Origin: Pacificibacter marinus
GTDB taxonomy: Bacteria; Pseudomonadota; Alphaproteobacteria; Rhodobacterales; Rhodobacteraceae
NCBI RefSeq assembly: GCF_018860505.1
Contig: NZ_JAHKPU010000034.1
Location: 1-64,000 of the forward strand
Length of the DNA stretch: 64,000 nt
Reading direction: 5' to 3'
Below are positions 26,348 through 35,313 of the stretch, piece by piece; within the stretch, counting starts at the first letter, position 1; every line of letters begins with the position of its first letter. The position numbers and the translations under genes were made by a program. Below the pieces are notes generated by a model. It ran no database searches. It saw only the letters and a program-made list of their open reading frames with translations, and was not told where the DNA came from.

Positions 26348-27700
26348 ATGCGCATCAGTCCTTTTATAACCGTCTTCGTTTTATCCACTTCATTTGCCAG
26401 TGCCGAGCCTTTGCCTGCGCCGCTGCAAGATGACGACTTTAGACCTGTTAACCTTGACGAAGCTGCTCTTGGGCAACTGTTGTTTTACGATCCTATTTTG
26501 TCTGGAAATTCCGAAGTGGCCTGTGCCAGTTGTCATCATCCTGCCTTTGGGACATCGGATGGTCTTTCCCTTGGAATTGGCGATGGCGGCATCGGCTTGG
26601 GGCCCCATCGTGAGGTCGACAACGACAACCTGCCAGAGGAACGCATCCCCAGAAATTCGCCCGCTTTGTTCAATTTGGGTGCGCATGAATTTACGGCCAT
26701 GTTCCATGATGGTCGCCTTGAAGTCGATCGCAATCGCGCCAGTGGTATGCGCACAGATATGGGCGAAGACATGGAAAACGGTTTTGCCTCGATCTTATCT
26801 GCCCAAGCCATGTTTCCTGTGCTCAGCCGCGATGAAATGGCAGGGTCTTATGATGAGAACGACATTGGCCGATTGATCCGCCAAGGCATCATCACTGGCG
26901 ATGACGGGGCGTGGGATGTGTTGGCAAAACGTGTGGCCGGCCTCCCTGAGTACGCGACCCGCTTCATCGAAGTCTATCCGCATGTATCTGAGGCAAACCA
27001 GATCGCTTTCACCGATATCTCAAACGCGATTGCGCGCTTTATCGAATTTGAATGGCGATCTGACACATCACCATTTGACGCGGTATTGGCGGGCACGGGA
27101 CAGATCTCAGGCCAAGCTCAAACAGGAATGGATCTGTTCTATGGCGAGGGAAACTGTGCATCCTGTCACACGGGCCCATTTTTGACCGATCACAAATATC
27201 ACGCGATGGGAGCGCCGCAAATAGGGCCAGGAAAGTCCGCAACATTTGAAGATCATCACCGCGACGACGGGCGCTTTCGCGTCACGGGTCGGCTTGAAGA
27301 TCGTTACGCCTTTCGCACGCCATCGCTGCGCAACATTGAACTGACGGGCCCCTATGGGCATGCAGGCGCGCATTCGGATTTGGCTGCGTTTATCGCCAGT
27401 CATGCAGACCCCGCAACGTCGATCTTTGAATACGATCCCACACAGGCAATCTTGCCCAGTCTTGGCAAAACAGATCAATCAGACATCGACTTTAGCGTGA
27501 TGAATGACCCTAAACAGGTCAGCGCCATTGCTGCCGCTGTGCGCACGCCGCCTGTGTCTTTGTCAGATGCAGATGTGGCAGCTTTGGTGGCCTTTCTTGC
27601 CACACTGACCGACACCGCCAGCTTGCAAGGGCGACTGGGGGTTCCCGATGCAGTGCCCAGCGGATTGGACATTCCCAATCCTGACCCAAATCCCAACTAA
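26348..27700 (+). CDS. secreted di-heme cytochrome c peroxidase (MauG/CcpA family)
   Basis: 450 residues. Signal peptide MRISPFITVFVLSTSFASA. Two c-type heme sites: CASCH at 59-63 and CASCH at 270-274, the spacing of the bacterial peroxidase/MauG superfamily. The C-terminal YAFRTPSLRNIELTGPYGHAGAH segment is typical of the second heme domain. Superfamily members either reduce peroxide or oxidise tryptophan/tyrosine residues of a partner protein. The gene converges with, and overlaps by 4 bp, a gene for another secreted protein, which might be such a partner. Confidence 0.9.
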   Translation: MRISPFITVFVLSTSFASAEPLPAPLQDDDFRPVNLDEAALGQLLFYDPILSGNSEVACASCHHPAFGTSDGLSLGIGDGGIGLGPHREVDNDNLPEERIPRNSPALFNLGAHEFTAMFHDGRLEVDRNRASGMRTDMGEDMENGFASILSAQAMFPVLSRDEMAGSYDENDIGRLIRQGIITGDDGAWDVLAKRVAGLPEYATRFIEVYPHVSEANQIAFTDISNAIARFIEFEWRSDTSPFDAVLAGTGQISGQAQTGMDLFYGEGNCASCHTGPFLTDHKYHAMGAPQIGPGKSATFEDHHRDDGRFRVTGRLEDRYAFRTPSLRNIELTGPYGHAGAHSDLAAFIASHADPATSIFEYDPTQAILPSLGKTDQSDIDFSVMNDPKQVSAIAAAVRTPPVSLSDADVAALVAFLATLTDTASLQGRLGVPDAVPSGLDIPNPDPNPN

Positions 27701-29187
27701 GGCTTGATCATCTCAACGGACTGCCCTGCCCTATATTGAGCAGAAGACGTCGTGCCGTCAGGCCAAGTGACGGTGACAAGCGCCTCAGTCTGATCTCCAA
27801 GACCAAAATGATGTGGCAGCAATTGTCCGCCCGCGTGACCGCCGCCAATGGTGTTTTGAATCACCTGCCTGCCTTGCGGCGTTTGCACAATAATCGACGC
27901 GCCAATCGCATCACGATTACCGTCATCTTGCCGTAAAGACAGATTGATCCAATGGCCCGTCTGGGGGGTAACATTGCGATAAAGCTCAAGTGGCGCACGT
28001 CGATTGACAACGATCAAATCCAAACGACCATCATTGTCAAAATCGGCCAAAGCGGCCCCACGGGATCGCGCTGTCGTGGCGATGCCAGCTGTGGCTGCGG
28101 CTTCCGTGAACGTCCCGTTTTCTCTTTGCATCAATAGGTTGTTCGGATCATCCATAGCCATACCTGGCATCTGATCGACATTACCTTTGGCGATAAACAG
28201 GTCTGCACGACCATCATTATCGATATCGCCAAACTCTGCATGCCACCCTGTCGAGGGGCGTCCATCGTCACCGATATGCGGGCGCTGCGCATAGGTGCCA
28301 ATGCTATAATCGGCCGCCACATAAGTGCCATCAGGCTGGGATAATTGTAAAAGTTGATCACCCATCGAGGTCAACATTACATCGTCAAATCCATCCGCAT
28401 TCAAATCGCGACTGGCGATTCCCATGCCCCACAAAGACACGTTTTGCCAGCCATCTGCGGCATCTAGAAAACGCCGATCCTTAATGTCCCACATTTGCTC
28501 ATGGCCCTGTTTGACATAATAATGTCGATCATTGGACAACCGCAGACTTGTGCGCCCCCGTGCATCTTTGCTCGCCAAGATCGACAGAGCGCAATATCCG
28601 GGGCTTAAGACTTCGGCTTCATATCTCTGCCCCACGGGCCGTAAAATCGTGTTCACATCGCAGGCTTCAAAAGGCCCGTCTGGATCATCACGATCCACAT
28701 AATTGCCAATCGCAAGTGTGGGGCGGACGTCACCCTCCTCCCACCATGCTGTGAAAGCCGTACTCCAACGTGTGTCGGGTTTGATGCCCAGCACCTGTGT
28801 CGCATCAACGAAACCGCAGTTGCCATCGCCTTTCAAGACAACATTGCTGCCAGCACGCAGAACAAACAGATCGACGTGACCGTCAGCATCCATATCGATG
28901 GGATAGGCGCCGGTTGTCTGGGTGAGGCTTGGAATTGGTGCATCGGCAAAGGTGAAATCACCCATGTTGCGCAACAGCTTTGCGTGCGTCTCACCACCAG
29001 CGGCAAACACATCAGGCAGCGCATCGCCGTTGCAATCAAACACTGCGACGCCGCCGCCGACAAAATGTTCCCATCCGCCGCTGTAAACATGTGTGGGCAA
29101 GCGTGATGACATATCTTCGAACATAGGCTCGGCCCGCAAAGGCGAGACCATGACCAACGACAGCAACATGCCACCCAGCACCTTCAT
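27697..29187 (-). CDS. secreted FG-GAP/VCBS repeat protein with UnbV/ASPIC domain (CRTAC1 family)
   Basis: 496 residues from ATG 29187, whose ATGA overlaps the stop of the ROK gene. The signal peptide ends near SPLRA. At least five calcium-binding repeats of the type D-x-D/N-x-D-G occur (DCNGDALPD, DMDADGHVD, DLNADGFDD, DIDNDGRAD, DFDNDGRLD), consistent with a beta-propeller. A C-terminal UnbV/ASPIC domain follows (GNRDAIGASIIVQTP...GLGDQTEALVTVTWPDG). The function of bacterial CRTAC1 proteins is poorly known; several occur beside di-heme peroxidase genes, as here. Confidence 0.87.
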   Translation of the reverse strand: MKVLGGMLLSLVMVSPLRAEPMFEDMSSRLPTHVYSGGWEHFVGGGVAVFDCNGDALPDVFAAGGETHAKLLRNMGDFTFADAPIPSLTQTTGAYPIDMDADGHVDLFVLRAGSNVVLKGDGNCGFVDATQVLGIKPDTRWSTAFTAWWEEGDVRPTLAIGNYVDRDDPDGPFEACDVNTILRPVGQRYEAEVLSPGYCALSILASKDARGRTSLRLSNDRHYYVKQGHEQMWDIKDRRFLDAADGWQNVSLWGMGIASRDLNADGFDDVMLTSMGDQLLQLSQPDGTYVAADYSIGTYAQRPHIGDDGRPSTGWHAEFGDIDNDGRADLFIAKGNVDQMPGMAMDDPNNLLMQRENGTFTEAAATAGIATTARSRGAALADFDNDGRLDLIVVNRRAPLELYRNVTPQTGHWINLSLRQDDGNRDAIGASIIVQTPQGRQVIQNTIGGGHAGGQLLPHHFGLGDQTEALVTVTWPDGTTSSAQYRAGQSVEMIKP

Positions 29188-30434
29188 GCGGTGCTCGCTT
29201 CGCAAGCGGTCACAAATTGATCTGACAAAGCACTGATCGCTGGCACTGTCGCCCCATGCGCCCAGACCATATCATCCCAAGGCCGTATGGCGATGGCACA
29301 GGGTTTGCGCATATCTGACAACGTCATCGTTTTCATTTCGGCTAAAACCTCGTCAGCAAAAAGGTAATCATAGCGCGTGCGCTCACCCGAAATGATGATC
29401 AGCGGCGGATCGAAAAGCTGGACAACATTGGACAAACCGACAGCCAAATACCGTCCCGCACGCCGAAAAATCGTGGCGGCTGCGGCATTTCCCGCTTTTG
29501 CCTCTTCAAACAACAAGTCTAACAAATCTTCGGGGGTGCGATTGCGCATTTCCCCCAAATCCAAGGCCACGCCCACCTCACGAGTGAGCGCGTAATCCCC
29601 AAGATAGGCTTCAAGGCACCCACGCTGACCGCAGCGACACAGCGCCCCGTCCATTTGTACCTTTGTATGCCCCAATTCCAGTCCAACACCGTGACTGCCA
29701 CGATACAAGGTATTGTTGACAACAAGCCCCATGCCAACGCCGTTCTCAATCGTCACCACAGCAAAGTCGGTCTTATCGCGCCCTTCTCCGAACCAAAGTT
29801 CAGCAAGGGTCAACATATTCGTGTCGTTGTCGATAAACAGTGGCATATCGAACCGCGCAGCAAAGGCTGGTGCAAAATCGACATCGTCGCCTTGTAGCAA
29901 TGAACACCACCGCACCACGCCACTTTCCATATCAACGATCCCGGGCAGCCCAACGCCAACAGCACCGATGCTTTCAACCGAGATCTCGCTTTTTTGCGCC
30001 AACATCTCGATCAGGGTGGTAATTTGATCTAACAGTTGTGTAGACGTGCGCCGTTGACTGCTTGAGGGCAAGGTCACACCCGCAAGCACATTTCCAACAA
30101 AATCCGATAAGACCGCTGAATGTCGCCTTGAAGACAATTTTATCCCCACAACGTAAGCGGCGCTTGGCACCACCTCCAACGCTACAGATGGACGCCCCCG
30201 CCCTGTTTCACGCGTTGGCTCACGCACCTCGCGCAGCAAACCAGCGGCAATCAGATCCGAGGTCACCGCTGTCGCACTGCCCGCACTGATTTTTAGCGCC
30301 CGCGCCACATCAGCGCGTGCGGCACGCCCGTTTGCACGCACGTGTTGAAAAAACTGCTGCCGCAAGGACGCGACCTTAGCGGTGCCAGACTGGAGCAATG
30401 GGCCACAACCTGCACCAATCGCAGAGGGATACAT
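29184..30434 (-). CDS. xylR: ROK-family transcriptional repressor, probable xylose regulator XylR
   Basis: 416 residues from ATG 30434; an in-frame start 42 bp upstream gives a hydrophobic N-terminal tail not expected here. N-terminal winged helix (about 20-85, ARADVARALKISAGSATAVTSDLIAAG), then the ROK sugar-kinase-like domain with FIDNDTNMLTLAE and the zinc motif CRCGQRGCLEAY. In the family, xylose binding releases the repressor from DNA. It is divergent from xylF and so very likely represses xylFHGBA. The downstream CRTAC1 gene is translationally coupled to it. Confidence 0.88.
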   Translation of the reverse strand: MYPSAIGAGCGPLLQSGTAKVASLRQQFFQHVRANGRAARADVARALKISAGSATAVTSDLIAAGLLREVREPTRETGRGRPSVALEVVPSAAYVVGIKLSSRRHSAVLSDFVGNVLAGVTLPSSSQRRTSTQLLDQITTLIEMLAQKSEISVESIGAVGVGLPGIVDMESGVVRWCSLLQGDDVDFAPAFAARFDMPLFIDNDTNMLTLAELWFGEGRDKTDFAVVTIENGVGMGLVVNNTLYRGSHGVGLELGHTKVQMDGALCRCGQRGCLEAYLGDYALTREVGVALDLGEMRNRTPEDLLDLLFEEAKAGNAAAATIFRRAGRYLAVGLSNVVQLFDPPLIIISGERTRYDYLFADEVLAEMKTMTLSDMRKPCAIAIRPWDDMVWAHGATVPAISALSDQFVTACEASTA

Positions 30435-30582
30435 ATAATTCACCATATAAAATAAATACCACAAAAACATACGCACTCAACCCGAAACAGGTGAGTTGTC
30501 GTTAATAATTCGATCACGTAAGGGCAGACTTTTACATTTTTACTTTACTCGCTGAAGTTAATTGCGGCAATGTCACCTCACG

Positions 30583-30617
30583 CGAGTCGTGTGACTCGTC
30601 CTCGAACGCATTCGAGG
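30583..30617 (+). promoter_or_regulatory. two back-to-back hairpins in the xylF leader
   Basis: CGAGTC-GTGT-GACTCG (30583-30598) is followed one base later by CCTCGAA-CGCA-TTCGAGG (30600-30617). Both stems are perfect with four-base loops. They end eight bases before the ribosome binding site GGGAGG (30625-30630) of xylF. They may be XylR operator half-sites in DNA or a protective/attenuating structure in the mRNA. Confidence 0.5.
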
Positions 30618-30637
30618 GAACCTTAGGGAGGAACGTC

Positions 30638-31660
30638 ATGAATAAATTTATCATCGCGGCTGCTGTTGCGGCCTCTGGTATCGCCACGACAGCTTTGGCA
30701 GAAGACCTAACCGTCGGCGTAAGCTGGTCCAACTTTCAAGAAGAGCGCTGGAAAACAGACGAAGCTGCAATCAAAAGCGCGTTGGAAGCCGCTGGCGCCA
30801 CATATATTTCAGCTGACGCGCAATCATCATCTGCCAAACAATTGTCCGATGTTGAAAGCCTGATCGCGCAAGGCGCTGACGCCTTGATCATCCTCGCGCA
30901 AGATTCCGCAGCCATCGGCCCAGCCGTAGATGCAGCAGACGCAGAAGGCATTCCCGTTGTTGCTTATGATCGCCTGATCGAAGACAGCCGCGCTTTTTAC
31001 CTGACATTCGACAACGTCGAAGTTGGCCGCATGCAAGCCCGCGCCGTTTTTGCAGCACAGCCCACTGGCAACTACGTGATGATCAAAGGCTCCCCCACCG
31101 ATCCGAACGCGGATTTTCTGCGCGGTGGCCAGCAAGAAATCTTGCAAGCGGCCATCGACAGCGGCGCGATCACAATCGTTGACGAAGCCTACACAGACGG
31201 TTGGTTGCCCGCGAATGCGCAGCGCAACATGGAACAAATCTTGACAGCAAACGATAACGCAGTTGATGCGGTTGTGGCCTCTAATGATGGCACAGCAGGC
31301 GGTGTTGTTGCGGCTTTGACAGCACAAGGCATGGAAGGCCTTCCCGTGTCAGGTCAAGACGGCGATCACGCTGCTTTGAACCGTGTTGCTCTTGGTACGC
31401 AAACTGTTTCCGTTTGGAAAGACGCGCGTGAGCTTGGCAAAGCGGCGGGTACTATCGCAGCGGAATTGGCCGCAGATGACATGATGAAAATCGAAGGCAG
31501 CGCAAGCTGGACATCCCCATCTGGCACCGAGATGACCTCTATGTTCCTCGCACCGATCCCTGTCACTGCAGAAAACCTGTCTGTTGTCACAGATGCGGGC
31601 TGGATCACAATCGAGGCCCTGTGCCAAGGCGTCACTGCGGGCCCAGCGCCCTGCAACTAA
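30638..31660 (+). CDS. xylF: xylose ABC transporter, periplasmic binding protein
   Basis: 340 residues with signal peptide MNKFIIAAAVAASGIATTALA. The sugar-binding fold of the ribose/xylose class is clear from VGVSWSNFQEERWKTDEAAIKSAL, IPVVAYDRLIEDS and SNDGTAGGVVAALTAQG. It delivers D-xylose to XylH. It is the first gene of the xylose operon and has a strong ribosome site. A hairpin after the stop probably keeps its mRNA more abundant than that of the downstream genes. Confidence 0.95.
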   Translation: MNKFIIAAAVAASGIATTALAEDLTVGVSWSNFQEERWKTDEAAIKSALEAAGATYISADAQSSSAKQLSDVESLIAQGADALIILAQDSAAIGPAVDAADAEGIPVVAYDRLIEDSRAFYLTFDNVEVGRMQARAVFAAQPTGNYVMIKGSPTDPNADFLRGGQQEILQAAIDSGAITIVDEAYTDGWLPANAQRNMEQILTANDNAVDAVVASNDGTAGGVVAALTAQGMEGLPVSGQDGDHAALNRVALGTQTVSVWKDARELGKAAGTIAAELAADDMMKIEGSASWTSPSGTEMTSMFLAPIPVTAENLSVVTDAGWITIEALCQGVTAGPAPCN

Positions 31661-31702
31661 GACATAACTGACCCAGACTTTCTGATCAGTTAAACGACGT
31701 CT

Positions 31703-31727
31703 GGATCCCGCCCTAGCGACGGGGTCC
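31703..31727 (+). promoter_or_regulatory. intercistronic hairpin between xylF and xylH
   Basis: GGATCCCG (31703-31710) pairs with CGGGGTCC (31720-31727) through eight pairs including one G-U, with a nine-base loop. No T-run follows. It lies 43 bp after the xylF stop, the usual place for an element that shields binding-protein mRNA from 3' decay. Confidence 0.45.
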
Positions 31728-31834
31728 GACACGTGAACTTCTCTCATTTTTGCATCAATTGTACACGCAAGAGGTCGGCCCGCCTGCTGAGCGCAATTGA
31801 CTGCCAACATCCTCGACCGTTCAATGGAGACATA

Positions 31835-33130
31835 ATGTCTGACCAATCAAGCGCCAAGGCGCCCCCAAAACGCAGTTTCTTGCAATCTCTCGAAATCGAT
31901 CTGCGCCTTCTTGGCATGATTGGTGCTTTTCTCGCCGTTTGCATTGTTTTTAACCTGTTGACCGATGGTCGATTTTTGACCCCGCGCAACATTTTTAACC
32001 TATCGATCCAAACGGTTTCGGTCGCCATTATGGCCACAGGCATGGTTTTCGTCATCGTCACGCGGCATATCGATCTGTCTGTGGGCGCGCTTTTGGCGAC
32101 TTGTACTGCGGTCATGGGCATGATGCAGACGACATGGTTACCGGATATCGTGGGGCTTGAGCTTGGGCATCCTTTGATTCCCTGGATTACGATTGTCGCA
32201 GGGCTTTTGATCGGGGCTCTGATCGGCGCAGCACAAGGCTGGTTGATTGGGTATCACGGCATTCCTGCGTTTATCGTCACACTCGGGGGATTGTTGGTTT
32301 GGCGCAACGTTGGTTGGTATCTCACAGATGGGGCCACAATCGGTCCACTTGACAAAACCTTTATCCTTTTTGGCGGCATCAACGGCACGCTTGGCGCAAC
32401 GTGGAGCTGGATTGTTGGCATAGTTGCCGCTGCCATTTCATTGTTTTTCATCTGGTCGGGTCGCAAAACGAAAATACGACACGGATTTCCGGTCAAACCT
32501 ATGTGGGCCGAATTCACCGTGATGGCCCTTATCGCAGGAGCGATCTTGGGCTTCGTCGCAACGTTGAACGCCTATACGGTTCCGACACGTGTGATTGCCC
32601 GCAACCCTGCCCTGTTTGGCTGTGAAACAGGTGAAGGCTGTGTGGCCGCTTACGGCATCCCCTATTCGGTTTTGGTGTTGATCGCTGTTGCCATCGTCAT
32701 GACCGTGATTGCCCTGCGCACACGTTTGGGCCGCTATATCTTCGCGACAGGCGGCAACCCTGATGCGGCTGAGCTTTCTGGCATCAATACGCGCTTTTTG
32801 ACTGTAAAAATCTTTGCGATGGTCGGCGTGCTTTGCGCCCTTGCTGGCATCATCGCCTCAGCGCGCCTTGGGTATCACACAAACGATATCGGCACACTTG
32901 ATGAGCTGCGCGTGATTGCGGCGGCTGTGATTGGTGGCACGGCATTGTCTGGTGGTGTCGGGACGATTTATGGCGCGATCATCGGCGCGTTGATCATGCA
33001 GTCTTTGCAATCGGGCATGGCCATGGTCGGCGTCGATGCCCCTTACCAAAACATCGTCGTCGGTGCGGTCCTTGTCTTGGCCGTCTGGATCGACATCCAA
33101 TACCGCAAACGTCTGGGAGGTAAGTCATGA
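31835..33130 (+). CDS. xylH: xylose ABC transporter permease
   Basis: 431 residues from ATG 31835 (TGGAGA just upstream); an in-frame start at 31733 lacks a ribosome site and would run through the leader. About ten hydrophobic segments; the motif HIDLSVGALLATCTAVMGMM and the closing AAAVIGGTALSGGVGTIYGAIIGALIM are hallmarks of the ribose/xylose permease class. A loop near 275-305 has two cysteines (CETGEGC). Forms the channel with XylG; ATGA overlap with xylG. Confidence 0.95.
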   Translation: MSDQSSAKAPPKRSFLQSLEIDLRLLGMIGAFLAVCIVFNLLTDGRFLTPRNIFNLSIQTVSVAIMATGMVFVIVTRHIDLSVGALLATCTAVMGMMQTTWLPDIVGLELGHPLIPWITIVAGLLIGALIGAAQGWLIGYHGIPAFIVTLGGLLVWRNVGWYLTDGATIGPLDKTFILFGGINGTLGATWSWIVGIVAAAISLFFIWSGRKTKIRHGFPVKPMWAEFTVMALIAGAILGFVATLNAYTVPTRVIARNPALFGCETGEGCVAAYGIPYSVLVLIAVAIVMTVIALRTRLGRYIFATGGNPDAAELSGINTRFLTVKIFAMVGVLCALAGIIASARLGYHTNDIGTLDELRVIAAAVIGGTALSGGVGTIYGAIIGALIMQSLQSGMAMVGVDAPYQNIVVGAVLVLAVWIDIQYRKRLGGKS

Positions 33131-33876
33131 GCACGCCCTTAGTAGAAATGAAGAACGTCTCTATCTCGTTTGGTGGCGTACGCGCAGTTGATGATGTGAG
33201 CATCGATTTGCATGCCGGCGAAGTTGTTGGTCTTTTGGGGCACAATGGCGCGGGCAAATCGACGTTAATCAAGATGTTGTCTGGAGCCTATAAAATGGAT
33301 TCCGGCGAAATCTGGATCGAAGGCAACAAAGCCACGATCAATTCCCCGCGTGACAGCCGTGACTATAATATCGAAACGATTTATCAGACACTTGCGCTGG
33401 CGGATAATCTGGACGCGGCCTCAAACCTGTTTCTGGGCCGCGAACTGACAACGCCTTTCGGGTTTGTCGATGACAGTCGGATGGAATCTGAAACCCGCAA
33501 AATCATGGCGCGGCTGAACCCCAACTTTAAGAAACTCAAAGAACCTGTGTCGGCCCTATCTGGCGGGCAACGCCAATCTGTCGCCATTGCCCGCGCGGTG
33601 TATTTCAACGCGAAAATCTTGATCATGGACGAACCGACTGCCGCGCTTGGTGTGCATGAAACGGCCATGGTCGCGGAATTGATCGGCGAGTTGAAAAAGC
33701 AAGGTCTGGGCATCTTTTTGATCAGTCACGACACACGCGAAATGATGGAGCTATGCGACCGCGTTGCAGTTATGAAAAACGGTCAATTGATCGGCTCAGA
33801 ACGCGTTGAGGACGTCACAGAAGATGACATTCTTTCAATGATCATTCTGGGTAAAAACCCAAAGGCGGCAGCATGA
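33127..33876 (+). CDS. xylG: xylose ABC transporter ATPase, single-domain form
   Basis: 249 residues with one complete ATPase domain: Walker A GHNGAGKST, signature LSGGQRQSVAIARA, Walker B ILIMDEPTAALG and switch His in LISHD. Enterobacterial XylG has two domains (~510 residues); the single-domain type is the norm for many alphaproteobacterial sugar transporters, so it probably works as a homodimer. It overlaps xylH and xylB by 4 bp each, arguing that no second half has been lost. Confidence 0.93.
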   Translation: MSTPLVEMKNVSISFGGVRAVDDVSIDLHAGEVVGLLGHNGAGKSTLIKMLSGAYKMDSGEIWIEGNKATINSPRDSRDYNIETIYQTLALADNLDAASNLFLGRELTTPFGFVDDSRMESETRKIMARLNPNFKKLKEPVSALSGGQRQSVAIARAVYFNAKILIMDEPTAALGVHETAMVAELIGELKKQGLGIFLISHDTREMMELCDRVAVMKNGQLIGSERVEDVTEDDILSMIILGKNPKAAA

Positions 33877-35312
33877 CATATATCGGACTGGACCTCGGAA
33901 CATCATCGCTCAAAGCGATTTTGATCGACGAAAATCAATCTGTAATCGCTGAACACGCTGTCGCGCTCAACGTCTCTCGGCCCCATGACGGATGGTCTGA
34001 GCAAGACCCAAAGTCATGGATCGACGCCACAGGCACGGCCATGAAAGCCCTTGCTGCACAGGCCGATCTGTCAGGCGTGCGCGGGATTGGGTTGTCCGGT
34101 CATATGCACGGCGCCACATTATTGGACAGCGCAGATCAGGTGCTCAGGCCTTGTATTTTGTGGAACGACACACGGTCTTTCCATGAAGCCGCAACGCTGG
34201 ATGCAGACCCGCAGTTTCGTGACATATCTGGCAATATCGTTTTTGCAGGCTTCACCGCCCCCAAGGTGGCATGGGTGAAAAACAATGAGCCTGATATCTT
34301 TGATAAAATTGCGAAAGTTTTGTTGCCGAAAGACTATTTGCGTCTGTTCTTGATCGGGGATCACGTCGCTGAAATGTCAGATGCTGCAGGCACAAGCTGG
34401 CTTGATGTCGACAAACGCGATTGGAGTGACGCTTTGCTGGCGGCGACAGACCTCACGCGTCAGCATATGCCTCGACTGGTCGAGGGCTCAGAGGTGTCTG
34501 GTACCCTGCGTGATACTTTGGCAACCGAATGGGGCCTACCCCAGAATGTCGTCGTGGCCGGTGGCGGTGGCGACAATGCGGCAAGCGCGATTGGCGCAGG
34601 TGTTGTAAACAAAGGCGATGCCTTTGTATCGCTTGGCACCTCTGGTGTTTTATTCGCCGCCTCAGATGCCTATCAACCCGATGCGGCCAGTGCTGTGCAC
34701 ACATTCTGTCACGCGGTTCCAAACATGTGGCACCAGATGGGTGTGATTTTGGCCGCGACGGATGCGTTGCAATGGCTATGCAAAATCACGGGGAAATCAG
34801 CGCCTGAATTGACCCAAAACTTGGGCACGCTGCAAGCCCCAGGGCGGACGTTGTTTTTGCCTTACTTGGGGGGCGAACGCACCCCGCATAACAACACAGA
34901 TATTCGTGGTCAGTTCTTGCACTTGGATCACAGCACAGATGTGGAAAGCATGACGCGTGCTGTTTTAGAAGGTGTCGCTTTCGCCTTTGCCGATTGCCAC
35001 GAAGCGCTGCTGTCAACCGGCACAGTGATTGAACGCGCTATCGCCATGGGGGGCGGGGCTAAATCTGACTATTGGCTGGACGCGATTTCTACCGCGCTTG
35101 GCGTGTCATTGCTGGTGCCACAATCCGGTGATTTTGGGGCAGCACTGGGTGCTGCACGTCTTGCCATGATGGCCGCGACAGATGCTGGCGTCGAGATCGC
35201 GACCTTGCCGCCGATTGCAAAAACAATCCTTCCGAACACACAACTTCAACCTGCATTTACCGACGCGCATGATCGTTACAAGCGCGCTTACTCTGCACTA
35301 AAGGGCCTATAA
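33873..35312 (+). CDS. xylB: xylulokinase
   Basis: 479 residues, FGGY carbohydrate kinase. The N-terminal phosphate loop [15 protein letters not shown], the [13 protein letters not shown] and LWNDTRS segments of xylulose kinases, and the second-domain motifs [14 protein letters not shown] and [10 protein letters not shown] are intact. It phosphorylates D-xylulose to xylulose 5-phosphate for the pentose phosphate pathway. ATGA overlap with xylG; xylA starts one base after its stop codon. Confidence 0.95.
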   Translation: MTYIGLDLGTSSLKAILIDENQSVIAEHAVALNVSRPHDGWSEQDPKSWIDATGTAMKALAAQADLSGVRGIGLSGHMHGATLLDSADQVLRPCILWNDTRSFHEAATLDADPQFRDISGNIVFAGFTAPKVAWVKNNEPDIFDKIAKVLLPKDYLRLFLIGDHVAEMSDAAGTSWLDVDKRDWSDALLAATDLTRQHMPRLVEGSEVSGTLRDTLATEWGLPQNVVVAGGGGDNAASAIGAGVVNKGDAFVSLGTSGVLFAASDAYQPDAASAVHTFCHAVPNMWHQMGVILAATDALQWLCKITGKSAPELTQNLGTLQAPGRTLFLPYLGGERTPHNNTDIRGQFLHLDHSTDVESMTRAVLEGVAFAFADCHEALLSTGTVIERAIAMGGGAKSDYWLDAISTALGVSLLVPQSGDFGAALGAARLAMMAATDAGVEIATLPPIAKTILPNTQLQPAFTDAHDRYKRAYSALKGL

Positions 35313-35313
35313 C

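Noticed and set aside
33127-33876. Truncated xylG lacking the second ATPase domain
   Set aside because: The domain is complete, the gene overlaps both neighbours by 4 bp, and single-domain sugar ATPases are normal in alphaproteobacteria.
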